Below are positions 25,051-35,652 of a stretch of 42,438 nt of DNA, piece after piece. Numbering within the stretch: position 1 is the stretch's first letter; the number at the start of each line of letters is the position of its first letter. The position numbers were made by a program, and so were the translations under genes. Below the pieces are notes generated by a model. The model made no database searches, was not told the DNA's origin, and saw only the letters and a list, made by a program, of their open reading frames with translations. The DNA comes from JAGHEK01 sp044426235 (GTDB taxonomy: Bacteria > Bacillota > Clostridia > Peptostreptococcales > Peptostreptococcaceae), in contig JAWXUS010000016.1 of assembly GCA_044426235.1 (NCBI GenBank), forward strand, positions 1-42,438, given 5' to 3'.

Positions 25051-26415
25051 ATGAAAATAAAAGAAATATTATATTCTACTAATGGATATTTGAAAATTGG
25101 AAATGAAAATATAGAAATAAAAGACATAGTAATTGATAGTAGAAAAGCTACTACAAATAGTGTTTATATTTGTATTATTGGAGAGAATTTGGACGGACAT
25201 AAGTTTATTAGTAATGCTTATGAAAATGGTTGTAAAACTTTCATAAAAAATAAAAATTCTATAATAGATATAAATGAAAATGATATAAATATAATAGAAG
25301 TTGATTGTACAGAAAAGGCATTAGGTCTTATTTCAAAGTATTATAAAGAAAAATTTGATATACCTTTTGTAGCAGTAACTGGAAGTGTTGGAAAAACAAC
25401 TACTAGAGATATGATTCATTCAGTTGTAAACACAAAATATAAAACTTTAAAAACTATAGGAAATCTAAATAATCATTTTGGTGTTCCGTTAACACTATTT
25501 AATTTAGATGATACATATGAGGCATCTATAATAGAAATGGGTATGTCTGGGTTTAATGAAATTGAGTATTTAGCAAGTATAGTTAATCCCCAAATTTCTG
25601 TTATATCAAATATTGGATCTTCTCACATTGAAAACTTAGGATCAAGAGAAGGTATTTTTAAGGCAAAAATGGAAATTATATCGAATTTTACTAAAGATAA
25701 TATATTAATAGCGAACGGTGACGATGAATTTTTACAAACTTTAAAAGAAAAAAGTTTAGAATATGATTTAAAAACCTTTGGATTTGGAGAAAATAATAAT
25801 ATACATTGTGTAAATTATGAAATATTTGAGGATAAAACTAAATTTTCTTGTTTAATAGATAAAAAGATTTATGAATTTTTAATTCCAACTCCAGGAAAGC
25901 ACAATATTTATAATGCAATGAGTGCTATACTTGTTGGAAAATGCTTAGGAGTCAGTATAGATGATATAAAGATAGGTCTTGAAAACTTTGAACTTACTAA
26001 GATGAGACTTGATATTACCAAAAAAAATGATATAACAATAATAAATGATACATATAATGCAAGTGTTGAATCAATGATTTCATCTATTGATATTTTAACA
26101 AATTATAAAACTAGAAAGCTTTGTATTTTGGGAGATATGTTTGAAATGGGTGATTTTGAAGAAGAAGGACATAGAAAAGTTGGAAAGCATTTAGTTTCTA
26201 AGTGTGATTTACTAATTACCATTGGAAATTCATCAAAATATATAAGTGATGAAGCTCTAAAAAATGGATTTAATAAAGAAAATATATATCATTTTGATAC
26301 AAAACTAGATGCTATAAACAATCTAGATAAAATAATAAAAAGTGAAGATTCTATATTAGTTAAAGCATCTAGAGGAATGAAACTTGAAGAAATAGTTAAT
26401 TATCTTAATAATTAG
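25051..26415 (+). CDS. murF: UDP-MurNAc-tripeptide--D-Ala-D-Ala ligase
   Basis: A 454-residue Mur ligase that adds D-Ala-D-Ala to UDP-MurNAc-tripeptide in the cytoplasm, the last soluble step before MraY. The ATP-binding loop GSVGKTT is at residues 111-117. Further Mur-ligase motifs are EMGMSGFNEIEYL, ISNIGSSHIENLGS, the NDTYNAS motif and ILGDMFEMG. Full length. ATG 25051 follows AAAGGAGGAAG. It begins the tightly packed murF-mraY-murD-spoVE-murG run. Confidence 0.95.
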   Translation: MKIKEILYSTNGYLKIGNENIEIKDIVIDSRKATTNSVYICIIGENLDGHKFISNAYENGCKTFIKNKNSIIDINENDINIIEVDCTEKALGLISKYYKEKFDIPFVAVTGSVGKTTTRDMIHSVVNTKYKTLKTIGNLNNHFGVPLTLFNLDDTYEASIIEMGMSGFNEIEYLASIVNPQISVISNIGSSHIENLGSREGIFKAKMEIISNFTKDNILIANGDDEFLQTLKEKSLEYDLKTFGFGENNNIHCVNYEIFEDKTKFSCLIDKKIYEFLIPTPGKHNIYNAMSAILVGKCLGVSIDDIKIGLENFELTKMRLDITKKNDITIINDTYNASVESMISSIDILTNYKTRKLCILGDMFEMGDFEEEGHRKVGKHLVSKCDLLITIGNSSKYISDEALKNGFNKENIYHFDTKLDAINNLDKIIKSEDSILVKASRGMKLEEIVNYLNN

Positions 26416-26436
26416 ATAAAGGGAGAGGATAATATT

Positions 26437-27405
26437 ATGTTAGGAATAAAACAGCTAATATATACAGCATTAATTTCATTTTTAATAGTTGTAATACTTG
26501 CACCAATTTTTATACCAATGCTTACAAAGTTTAAGTTTGGTCAAACAGTAAGAGATGATGGTCCAAAGAGTCATCTAGCGAAAAATGGAACACCTACAAT
26601 GGGTGGAATACTAATGATACTTGCTATATTAATAACGGGTATAACAAGAACTACGGTTGGAGATGATTTAAGGGTAGGACTTATTTGTATATGTGGATTT
26701 GGTCTTATTGGTTTTTTAGATGACTTTATCATAATTAGAAAAAGAAGATCTTTAGGACTTCGTGCTTGGCAAAAGATAGCACTTCAATTTGGATTAGCTT
26801 TCTACGTTTCTTACTATCAATATACTTCATCTGCAAGTGCATCACAAATTATGGTTCCATTCACAGACCTTATAGTTAATATTGGACCTCTTTATGTACC
26901 ACTTATGATATTTGTAATAGTTGGTACTGTTAATGCAGTTAATTTAACTGATGGTTTAGATGGTTTAGCATCGGGAGTAACATTAGTTGTTGCAACGTTC
27001 TTTATGTTATTTGCATCATATTCTGCAAATGTGAATCAAGAAGTAGCAGTTTTAGCAGCAGCAACTATTGGAGCTTGTTTAGGATTTTTAGGATTTAATT
27101 CATTCCCTGCAAAGATATTTATGGGAGATACTGGTTCTATGGCACTTGGAGGAGCAGTTTCTGCATTTGCAGTTCTTACAAACTCAGTTTTATTAATACC
27201 GCTAGTTGGAGGAATATATTTTGCAGAGGCTATATCTGTTATAATACAAGTTTTATCATTTAAATTAACAGGTAAAAGAGTATTTAAAATGGCACCAATT
27301 CATCATCATTTTGAACAATGTGGTTGGCCAGAAACAAAGGTAGTATTTACTTTTTGGATAATAACTGTTGTGCTTAGTTGGTTTGGAATGATAGCAGTAT
27401 TTTAG
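26437..27405 (+). CDS. mraY: Phospho-MurNAc-pentapeptide transferase
   Basis: A 322-residue polytopic membrane enzyme that moves phospho-MurNAc-pentapeptide onto undecaprenyl phosphate to make lipid I. Signature motifs are GTPTMGG near residue 50, GFLDDFIIIRKRRSLGL, NLTDGLDGLA, FMGDTGSMALGG and the APIHHHFE motif near the C-terminus. About ten hydrophobic segments. The stop codon lies 8 bp before the murD start. Confidence 0.96.
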   Translation: MLGIKQLIYTALISFLIVVILAPIFIPMLTKFKFGQTVRDDGPKSHLAKNGTPTMGGILMILAILITGITRTTVGDDLRVGLICICGFGLIGFLDDFIIIRKRRSLGLRAWQKIALQFGLAFYVSYYQYTSSASASQIMVPFTDLIVNIGPLYVPLMIFVIVGTVNAVNLTDGLDGLASGVTLVVATFFMLFASYSANVNQEVAVLAAATIGACLGFLGFNSFPAKIFMGDTGSMALGGAVSAFAVLTNSVLLIPLVGGIYFAEAISVIIQVLSFKLTGKRVFKMAPIHHHFEQCGWPETKVVFTFWIITVVLSWFGMIAVF

Positions 27406-27413
27406 GAGGAAAA

Positions 27414-28769
27414 ATGGAACTTAAAAATAAAAATGTACTTCTTATTGGACTCGCAAAAACTGGAGTTTCAACAATAAAAACTCTTAGTGAACTTGGAGCA
27501 AAAGTTTCTGTTAATGATATAAAAAAAGAAGAAGATTTAACTGATATATTATATGAATTAAAAGAGATTAAAAATATATCTTATATACTAGGGTATCACC
27601 CAGAAAATATATCAGATTTTGATTTAGTAGTAGTATCACCTGGTGTACCTCTTGATTTACCTTTTATACTTAAGATAAAGGAAAGTAATACTGAATTAAT
27701 TGGAGAAGTAGAACTTGCATATAGACTTAATAATAGTCCATTGTTTATTGCATTAACTGGAACTAATGGAAAAACAACTACGACTTCTTTAACTTATGAA
27801 ATTTTTAAAAAGGAAAATAAAGATTGTTATAAAGTTGGAAATATAGGAAATCCTGTTATAGATACAGTAAAAAGTACCAATAAAGATTCTATTTTAATAA
27901 CTGAACTTAGTAGTTTTCAACTTGAGAGTATTAAGGAATTTAGACCAAAAATTAGTGCAATATTAAACTTTAGTGAAGATCATTTAAATAGGCATAAAAC
28001 TATGCAAAATTATATTGATGCAAAGTGTAATGTATATCTAAATCAAGATGAAAATGATTTTTGTGTACTAAATTATGATGATGAAGTAGTTAGAAACTTA
28101 GAAAGTAAAATAAAATCTAAAGTATTATTTTTCTCAACTAGAGAAAAATTAGAAAAAGGAATTTATTTAGAAGACGATAACATAGTAATAAATTTAGATC
28201 AGAAAACAGTACTTATTAACAAAAATGAAGTTAGATTATGTGGTGAACATAATCTACAAAATATATTAGCATCAACTCTAATTTCTTATATTTGTGGAAT
28301 AAGTCTTGATTCAATAAAATATACTTTAAAAAACTTTAGTGGAGTAGAACATAGACAAGAGTTTGTAAAAGAGGTTAATGGAATTGAATTTATAAATGAT
28401 TCAAAAGCCACAAATCCTGATTCATCGATTAAAGCAGTTAATTCTTATAATAAAGAGATTGTTTTGATACTTGGAGGAATGGATAAAGAAAGTCAATTTG
28501 ATGAACTGCTTGATAACTGTATGGGAAAAGTTTCATCACTAGTTTTACTTGGAGAAACTAAAGAAAAGATTAAAGGTGAAGCTACAAAAAAAGGATTTGA
28601 AAGTATTTTTGTAGTAAATAGTATGGAGGAAGCAGTAAAAACTTCATATAAAGTAGCAAAAAATGGTCAAATAGTATTATTATCTCCTTCTTGTGCAAGT
28701 TGGGATATGTATAAAAATTTTGAGGTAAGGGGAAATGACTTTAAAGAAAATGTATACAACTTAAGATAA
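27414..28769 (+). CDS. murD: UDP-MurNAc-L-alanine--D-glutamate ligase
   Basis: A 451-residue Mur ligase adding D-Glu to UDP-MurNAc-L-Ala. N-terminal Rossmann motif LLIGLAKTGVST, then the ATP loop GTNGKTT from residue 116, LTELSSFQLE, NFSEDHLNRH, NDSKATNPDS and the C-terminal SPSCASWDMYKNFE. The frame extends upstream to 27378 inside mraY, but ATG 27414 directly behind TTAGGAGGAAAA and beginning MELKNKNVLLIG is clearly right. Confidence 0.95.
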   Translation: MELKNKNVLLIGLAKTGVSTIKTLSELGAKVSVNDIKKEEDLTDILYELKEIKNISYILGYHPENISDFDLVVVSPGVPLDLPFILKIKESNTELIGEVELAYRLNNSPLFIALTGTNGKTTTTSLTYEIFKKENKDCYKVGNIGNPVIDTVKSTNKDSILITELSSFQLESIKEFRPKISAILNFSEDHLNRHKTMQNYIDAKCNVYLNQDENDFCVLNYDDEVVRNLESKIKSKVLFFSTREKLEKGIYLEDDNIVINLDQKTVLINKNEVRLCGEHNLQNILASTLISYICGISLDSIKYTLKNFSGVEHRQEFVKEVNGIEFINDSKATNPDSSIKAVNSYNKEIVLILGGMDKESQFDELLDNCMGKVSSLVLLGETKEKIKGEATKKGFESIFVVNSMEEAVKTSYKVAKNGQIVLLSPSCASWDMYKNFEVRGNDFKENVYNLR

Positions 28770-28793
28770 CCTCTACAATGATGGAGGGTAAGT

Positions 28794-29924
28794 TTGGGAA
28801 AAGTATTCGCTAAAAAACAAAAGGATAGTGTATTACAAAAAGATTTTGATAATGTAATTTTTTACACAACAATAACATTAGTATTTATAGGAATTATCAT
28901 GGTATTTAGTGCAAGCTATGTGCAATCTGCATTTAAGCATGATGATTCTTATTATTTTTTGAAAAGAAACACAATATATGCAATTATTGGATTTATATCT
29001 ATGATTACTATATCAAATATAGATTATAGATTTTGGAAAGATAATGCAACTAAGATTGGAATAAGTTCAACGATACTTTTAATACTGGTTTTAACTCCAC
29101 TTGGAATTAAAGCAAATGGTGCTAGAAGATGGCTTGGAGTCGGTTCTTTCACTATTCAACCTGCAGAAATTGCAAAGTTTGCAACTATAGTTATTACTGC
29201 AAAATTAATAGAAAAGAAATATAGTGATATTAAATCCATAAAAAAAGGTGTTATACCTCTTTTAATAGTTCCAATATTATTTTTCTCAATAATAATGCTA
29301 CAACCTAATATGTCTACTGCAGGAACTATAATATTAGTTACATTTGTTATGATTTTTGTTGCAGGAATGAATATCAAAGTTGTAATAGGGCTTTTAATAA
29401 CTGGTATAGTTGCCTTTTTAGGGCTTGCACTTACTAGTCCATATAGACTAAAACGTGTATTATCATTCTTAGATCCATTCCAAGATCCTCTTGGAAGTGG
29501 TTACCAAGTAATACAAGGACTCTACGCATTAGGATCTGGTGGTTTATTCGGAATGGGATTAGGTAAGAGTCAACAAAAGTGGTTTTATATACCAGAACCA
29601 CAAAATGACTTTATCTTTGCTATAATTGGAGAAGAGTTAGGTCTTGTTGGTTGTAGTGTTGTGATTTTACTTTTTATTTTACTAGTTTATAGATGTGTAA
29701 TAATTGCACTTAAATGCCCAGATATATTTACTTGTATGATGGTAATTGGAATTGGGGCACAAATTGGAATTCAAGCAGCGCTTAATATAGCTGTTGCAAC
29801 TTCTTCTATGCCGGTTACTGGAGTTGCACTTCCATTTATAAGTTACGGGGGGACATCACTAATAATATTTATGAGTGCAATAGGTATAGTTTTAAACATT
29901 TCAAAGCACGTCAAGATTAATTAA
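28794..29924 (+). CDS. spoVE: SEDS-family protein SpoVE/FtsW
   Basis: A 376-residue SEDS peptidoglycan polymerase or lipid II-handling protein with about ten membrane segments. Conserved parts are MVFSASYVQSA, GANGARRWLGVGSFTIQPAEIAK (shown here only as landmarks), LDPFQDPLGSGYQ and the end motif PFISYGGTSL. Position between murD and murG is that of spoVE in Bacillus and C. difficile, and it should pair with SpoVD in cortex synthesis. FtsW is the alternative name. TTG 28794 is the start, with GGAGGG 5 nt upstream. Confidence 0.85.
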   Translation: MGKVFAKKQKDSVLQKDFDNVIFYTTITLVFIGIIMVFSASYVQSAFKHDDSYYFLKRNTIYAIIGFISMITISNIDYRFWKDNATKIGISSTILLILVLTPLGIKANGARRWLGVGSFTIQPAEIAKFATIVITAKLIEKKYSDIKSIKKGVIPLLIVPILFFSIIMLQPNMSTAGTIILVTFVMIFVAGMNIKVVIGLLITGIVAFLGLALTSPYRLKRVLSFLDPFQDPLGSGYQVIQGLYALGSGGLFGMGLGKSQQKWFYIPEPQNDFIFAIIGEELGLVGCSVVILLFILLVYRCVIIALKCPDIFTCMMVIGIGAQIGIQAALNIAVATSSMPVTGVALPFISYGGTSLIIFMSAIGIVLNISKHVKIN

Positions 29925-29936
29925 GGAGTGAATTTT

Positions 29937-31145
29937 ATGAAAGTTTTATTATCAGGCGGAGGTACTGGAGGTCACGTTTATCCAGCAATCGCCATAGCAA
30001 ATAAAATAAAAGAAGAAAATCCAGATGCAGAAATACTCTTTGTTGGAACTAAAACTGGTATAGAATCTGAAATAGTTCCGAAATATGGATATGAAATAAA
30101 ATACGTTACAGTACAAGGATTTAGAAGAAAGATAGATTTAGAAAATGTCAAAAGAGTTTTTAAACTTTTTAAAGGACTTGAAGAATCTAGAAAAATAGTA
30201 AGAAAGTTTAAACCAGATGTTGTAATTGGAACAGGTGGGTATGTTAGTGGTCCAGTACTTTTTAATGCATCACTTCAAAAGGTGCCAACTATTGTACACG
30301 AACAAAATTCATTCCCAGGTGTTACAAATAAAATTTTATCAAAGGTTGTTACTAAAATACTTACAACATTTGAAGATTCACATCAAAGATTTCCAAAGGA
30401 AAGTTTAGATAAGTTAGTTTTTGTTGGAAATCCAGTTAGAAAAGAAATTTTAACTGCAAGAAAAAATGTTTCAAGAAGGAAACTTGGATTTACTGAAGAT
30501 AAAAAAGTTATACTTTGTTATGGTGGAAGTGGTGGTTCAAAAAAAATTAATGATAGTATGAAAGTTGTAATTAAAGATTTAGTTAAAGATGATGTTGGAT
30601 TTATAATTGCGACAGGTAAAGGATACTACGATGATTTTATGGAAAGTATAAAAGATATTGAACTTAAACCATACCAAAAAGTTATGCCTTATTTAGATGA
30701 TATGGCTAATGCTTTATCGGCATCAGACATTGTAATTGGAGGAGCGGGTGCGACTTCTATATCTGAAATAACGGCACTTGGAAAGCCCTCAATAATAATT
30801 CCAAAGGCATATACTGCAGAAAATCATCAAGAATACAATGCTAAAAGTGTTGAATCAAAAGGTGGAGGAATTTGTATATTAGAAAAAGAATTAACGGCAG
30901 ATTCTTTAAGTACTGCTATATTTGGTTTATTAAATGATAAAGAAAAATTAATTGAAATGAGTGAAAATAGTAAAAATATTGGAACTCCAAATTCAATAAA
31001 TATAATATATGACGAAGTATCGAAAGTTGTTTTATCAAACAAAAAAGAGAAAAAAGTTAAAAAAGCAAAAGTACCAGAAGTGGAAGTTGTTGGAGATGTT
31101 GCAGTTCAAACTAATCAAAAAGTTATTGGAATAAAGAAGAAGTAA
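29937..31145 (+). CDS. murG: MurG, lipid II synthase, with basic C-terminal tail
   Basis: A 402-residue GT28 glycosyltransferase adding GlcNAc to lipid I. Motifs are GGGTGGHVYPAIA at the start, GTGGYVSGP, HEQNSFPG, GGSGGS and GGAGATSISE. The catalytic fold ends around residue 360. A tail of about 40 residues rich in Lys and Val (from NKKEKKVKKAK to KKK) goes beyond most MurG proteins and may aid membrane contact. ATG 29937 is preferred over GTG 29928, which is inside the AAGGAGTG Shine-Dalgarno. Confidence 0.94.
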   Translation: MKVLLSGGGTGGHVYPAIAIANKIKEENPDAEILFVGTKTGIESEIVPKYGYEIKYVTVQGFRRKIDLENVKRVFKLFKGLEESRKIVRKFKPDVVIGTGGYVSGPVLFNASLQKVPTIVHEQNSFPGVTNKILSKVVTKILTTFEDSHQRFPKESLDKLVFVGNPVRKEILTARKNVSRRKLGFTEDKKVILCYGGSGGSKKINDSMKVVIKDLVKDDVGFIIATGKGYYDDFMESIKDIELKPYQKVMPYLDDMANALSASDIVIGGAGATSISEITALGKPSIIIPKAYTAENHQEYNAKSVESKGGGICILEKELTADSLSTAIFGLLNDKEKLIEMSENSKNIGTPNSINIIYDEVSKVVLSNKKEKKVKKAKVPEVEVVGDVAVQTNQKVIGIKKK

Positions 31146-31150
31146 CATAA

Positions 31151-31217
31151 CCCCTTTGTTTTACATAAATTATAAATTATAAGCATTTATGATTTATGCA
31201 AAATAGGGGGGATTTTT
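31151..31217 (+). promoter_or_regulatory. murA leader hairpin containing the RBS, with alternative pairing
   Basis: CCCCTTTGTTTTACATAAAT (31151-31170) can pair imperfectly with ATTTATGCAAAATAGGGG (31192-31209), whose G-run is the murA Shine-Dalgarno. A T-run that contains the TTG start follows. A shorter stem, CATAAAT (31164-31170) with ATTTATG (31185-31191), competes and would leave the RBS free. It may also end murG transcripts. Confidence 0.5.
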
Positions 31218-32477
<1,260 letters not shown>

Positions 32478-32563
32478 GGTAGTTTTTTTGATTTAATAAG
32501 TAGGTTTTTTATTTTTTATGTTGTATATAATATGTATATTGATTTAGAAAGTAGTGTGATTTT

Positions 32564-33283
32564 TTGAAAAAGAATGTTTCGAAATTAACTTTAATACTTA
32601 GTTTATTTAGTATGGTATTAATTTTTTTGTATATGATATTTACAAGTGAAAATTTTAATATTAAGCACATAGTTTTTAGTGGAAATGAAAAAATAGAAGA
32701 AAGTGAAATACGAGAAATACTAAATATAAATGAAAATAGAAATATTTTTATGTATAGCATAAAAGATATGAAAGAGGAATTATCTAAAGATCCATATATT
32801 GAAAGTGTAGATATTAAGATAAAATTACCAAACACATTTAATATAAATATTTCTAAAAGAGAAGAAAAAGCAATTATTACTAATGAAAAAAAGCACTTTT
32901 TTATAGATAATAAAGGTGAAATCATAGAAGAAGTAAAAAATTTAGAGAAATATAGTGAGAATATGTTGGTAATAAAATTAGAATATGATATAATTAGTAG
33001 TAAAATAAATTATTCTGATAAAGATGATAAAGAAAACGTAATACTACTTATAGACTCAATATATAACGAAAATTTACATAACAAAATTAGAACTATTGAT
33101 TTAAATGAAAATTTAGCAAAAATCATAACTGATGATTATATAGAAGTGTATCTTAAACTTGATAATAATTTAAGATATAATATTAGTATGATAAGTTCTA
33201 TATTGGTTGATCTTAAAAGTAAAAATAAGACAAAAGGGGTAATCGATCTAAGTAATGGATATGCCCTTTACAAAGAAAGATAA
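32564..33283 (+). CDS. divIB: FtsQ/DivIB cell-division protein
   Basis: A 239-residue bitopic protein: short basic N-terminus, membrane segment about 10-28, then a POTRA domain (IKHIVFSGNEKIEESEI to DIKIKLPNTFNINISKREE) and a beta domain. DivIB/FtsQ joins FtsL and DivIC in the divisome. The start is TTG 32564 with only a weak upstream site (AGTGTGAT), so translation may be modest. It lies between murA and ftsZ, the usual place. Confidence 0.85.
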   Translation: MKKNVSKLTLILSLFSMVLIFLYMIFTSENFNIKHIVFSGNEKIEESEIREILNINENRNIFMYSIKDMKEELSKDPYIESVDIKIKLPNTFNINISKREEKAIITNEKKHFFIDNKGEIIEEVKNLEKYSENMLVIKLEYDIISSKINYSDKDDKENVILLIDSIYNENLHNKIRTIDLNENLAKIITDDYIEVYLKLDNNLRYNISMISSILVDLKSKNKTKGVIDLSNGYALYKER

Positions 33284-33415
33284 TAGACCCGATATCTTAT
33301 TTTTTAAATATATTTTTAAAAGGGAAAATATATTTTTTTATTGAATTAAATTAAAAAGGGTTAAATAAAATTAAATATTTTTATATATAAAGATAACGAA
33401 GAGGAGGTACTAATA

Positions 33416-34555
33416 ATGATAGGATTTGATGTAGAAGAATCTGGAGAATTAGCAATAATAAAAGTAATAGGAGCTGGTGGTGGAGGAAACAATGCCATAA
33501 ATACTATGATAGAGAATCAGTTAAAAGGGGTAGAATTTATTTCTGTTAATACTGATAAGCAGGCTCTACAAAAGTCAAAGGCTGAATATAAAATACAAAT
33601 TGGAGAAAAATTAACTAGAGGTCTTGGAGCAGGCGCTAATCCAGATGTTGGTAAAAGAGCTGCTGAAGAAAGTAAAGATGAAATAGTTAAAGTATTAGAC
33701 GGTGCAGATATGGTATTTGTTACTGCAGGAATGGGTGGAGGAACTGGGACTGGTGCCGCACCAATTATTGCGCAAATAGCTAAAGAAATGGGTATATTAA
33801 CTGTTGGTGTTGTAACTAAGCCTTTCGTATTTGAAGGTAAAGTTAGAATGAAAAATGCAGAAGAAGGTATAAAAGAATTAAAATCAAAAGTTGATACATT
33901 AATAACTATACCAAATGATAGATTACTTCAATTAGTTCAAAGAAATACAAGTGTAAAAGATGCTTTCTCTATTGCTGATGATGTTTTAAAGCAAGGTATA
34001 CAATCGATTTCAGATTTAATAATGGTTCCGGGTCTTGTAAACTTAGACTTTGCAGATGTTAAATCTGTTATGAAAGAACAAGGACTTGCACATATGGGAA
34101 TTGGTAATGCTAGTGGTGAAAATAGAGCTATAGAAGCTGCTAAAGAAGCTATTCAATCTCCACTTCTTGAAACTTCAATAAAAGGTGCAAAATCTGTATT
34201 ATTAAATATTACAGGTGGAGATAACTTATCACTTCTTGAGATAAGTGAAGCATCTACTTTAGTTCAAGAATCTTGTGACCCTGAAGTTAATATTATATTT
34301 GGGGCAACAATAAATTCAGATCTTGGAGAGGATATAAGAATAACAGTTATATCTACGGGTTTTGATGAAGTTTTTGCAAATGATAAAATAGAGCCAAAAC
34401 CTCAAATTAGAACTCATATACCAGAGCCAATAAAAATTGAAGAAAAGCAAGTAGTTAAAGAAATAGTTGTTGAACAACCTCAAGTTTCTGAAACTAAAGA
34501 AAACGATGAATTTGAAATACCAATGTTTTTAAGAAGAAGTAGTAGACAAAAATAA
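33416..34555 (+). CDS. ftsZ: Cell-division GTPase FtsZ
   Basis: A 379-residue tubulin homologue forming the Z ring. GTP-binding motifs are GGGGNN at residues 21-26 and the tubulin signature GGGTGTG at about 107-113, then NDRLL and the T7 loop DFADVK. A variable linker (about 320-365, rich in Glu, Lys and Val) leads to the conserved C-terminal peptide EIPMFLRR that binds FtsA, SepF and others. ATG 33416 lies behind GAGGAGGT. There is no ftsA gene upstream. The 132-bp upstream gap is AT-rich without a clear promoter to my eye. Confidence 0.97.
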   Translation: MIGFDVEESGELAIIKVIGAGGGGNNAINTMIENQLKGVEFISVNTDKQALQKSKAEYKIQIGEKLTRGLGAGANPDVGKRAAEESKDEIVKVLDGADMVFVTAGMGGGTGTGAAPIIAQIAKEMGILTVGVVTKPFVFEGKVRMKNAEEGIKELKSKVDTLITIPNDRLLQLVQRNTSVKDAFSIADDVLKQGIQSISDLIMVPGLVNLDFADVKSVMKEQGLAHMGIGNASGENRAIEAAKEAIQSPLLETSIKGAKSVLLNITGGDNLSLLEISEASTLVQESCDPEVNIIFGATINSDLGEDIRITVISTGFDEVFANDKIEPKPQIRTHIPEPIKIEEKQVVKEIVVEQPQVSETKENDEFEIPMFLRRSSRQK

Positions 34556-34561
34556 TAGATT

Positions 34562-34592
34562 AAAAGAGTGTAGATTTTCTACACTCTTTTTA
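34562..34592 (+). terminator. Terminator after ftsZ
   Basis: AAAAGAGTGTAGA (34562-34574) pairs perfectly with TCTACACTCTTTT (34578-34590), followed by TT. A-rich and T-rich flanks make it potentially bidirectional. Confidence 0.9.
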
Positions 34593-34648
34593 ATTTCAAA
34601 ATACTATGTTATTATATTTAGGTTAATTTAAAACTAAGGAGAGAACTT

Positions 34649-35293
34649 ATGAGAAGAAGAAAAGTAAAAGGTGCAGATGAGAAGTTAATGAGTTTCACAG
34701 ATTACGTTATAAAGGGTGAAGAAATAGATTTTAATGGAAACTGGAATGAAAAGTTTGAAAATAATAATCCAATACACGTTGAATTTGGAAGTGGTAGAGG
34801 TAAATTTATAACTACCCTTGCAAAAGAAAATCCACAAATTAATTTTATAGCAATGGAAATAAAAGAAGAAGTACTTGTTAAGGGTGTTGAGAAGGCATTT
34901 GAAAATGATTTAGACAATGTACTTTTCGTTTGGGGAGATGTAAATAAGATTGAAGAATACTTTGATAAAGAAGAATTATCAAGAGTTTATGTTAATTTCT
35001 GTGATCCTTGGCCAAAATCAAGATGGGCAAAAAGAAGACTTACACATAGAAATTTTTTAGAGAAATATAAGAGTTTATTAAAAGAAGATGGACAAATTTG
35101 TTTTAAAACTGATAATGAGAAACTTTTTGAATTTAGTTTAAATGAATTTTCAGAGGCGAATTTAAAACTTAAAAATATAACATTAAATTTAGTTGAAAGT
35201 AATTTTGAAGAAAACGTGACTACTGAGTATGAAGAAAAGTTTATGTCACAAGGAATGAAGATATTTAGAGTTGAAGGACACATAAGAAAATAA
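34649..35293 (+). CDS. trmB: tRNA (guanine-N7-)-methyltransferase
   Basis: A 214-residue SAM-dependent enzyme making m7G46 in tRNA. Motifs are EFGSGRGKFI (SAM loop), ALEIK-like AMEIKEE, VNFCDPWPKSRWAKRRL (the family hallmark) and the C-terminal TEYEEKFMSQGMKIFR. Full length. ATG 34649 follows AAGGAGAG. It stands between ftsZ and spoIIGA, which are neighbours in most relatives; both flanks are gene-end terminators or a gap. The assembly gap begins 31 bp after the stop. Confidence 0.93.
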   Translation: MRRRKVKGADEKLMSFTDYVIKGEEIDFNGNWNEKFENNNPIHVEFGSGRGKFITTLAKENPQINFIAMEIKEEVLVKGVEKAFENDLDNVLFVWGDVNKIEEYFDKEELSRVYVNFCDPWPKSRWAKRRLTHRNFLEKYKSLLKEDGQICFKTDNEKLFEFSLNEFSEANLKLKNITLNLVESNFEENVTTEYEEKFMSQGMKIFRVEGHIRK

Positions 35294-35462
35294 TTATGCA
35301 ACAAAAATTATATTAAAATAATTANNNNNNNNNNNNNNNNNNNNNNNNNNNNNNNNNNNNNNNNNNNNNNNNNNNNNNNNNNNNNNNNNNNNNNNNNNNN
35401 NNNNNNNNNNNNNNNNNNNNNNNNAAAATAATTATGCAACAAAAATTATATTAAAATAATTA
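35287..35462. other. 100-N assembly gap flanked by identical 38-bp ends
   Basis: Bases 35325-35424 are exactly 100 N. The 38 bases before (35287-35324) and after (35425-35462) are identical. This is what a scaffolder leaves between contigs that overlap at their ends, so the real gap may be zero. The stretch 35294-35652 has no gene in the readable part. It holds a short terminator-like repeat near 35500-35545 (AAGAAATTATC / GATGATTTCTT) and the spoIIGA promoter. Confidence 0.85.
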
Positions 35463-35569
35463 CTTTTTTATAAAATTTCACCAAATAACATTATAAGAAA
35501 ATAAGAAATTATCTGTTAAAAAAGATGATTTCTTATTTTTTTGTATTTTTTTACTATAAATTTATTAGT

Positions 35570-35617
35570 ATTCGACCATTAAAAACGACAAAATTAATTT
35601 TTGGATTAAAGTATAAT
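35570..35617 (+). promoter_or_regulatory. spoIIGA promoter with Spo0A-box-like sites
   Basis: TTCGACCAT (35571-35579) and AAAAACGACAAAAT (35581-35594) resemble reverse-complement Spo0A boxes. A perfect TATAAT is at 35612-35617, and the second box covers the -35 position while no good -35 hexamer exists. This is the layout of a sigma-A promoter activated by Spo0A, known for spoIIG in relatives. Confidence 0.55.
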
Positions 35618-35652
35618 ATTAAGAAAGAAAATATTTAGAGGGGTGAATTTAA

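Noticed and set aside
32509..32925. A 138-codon minus-strand frame over divIB
   Set aside because: It is a shadow of the divIB coding frame, with no RBS and no recognisable family.
35500..35580. Hidden gene next to the N gap
   Set aside because: All frames are short and stop-rich; only hairpin and promoter signals are seen.
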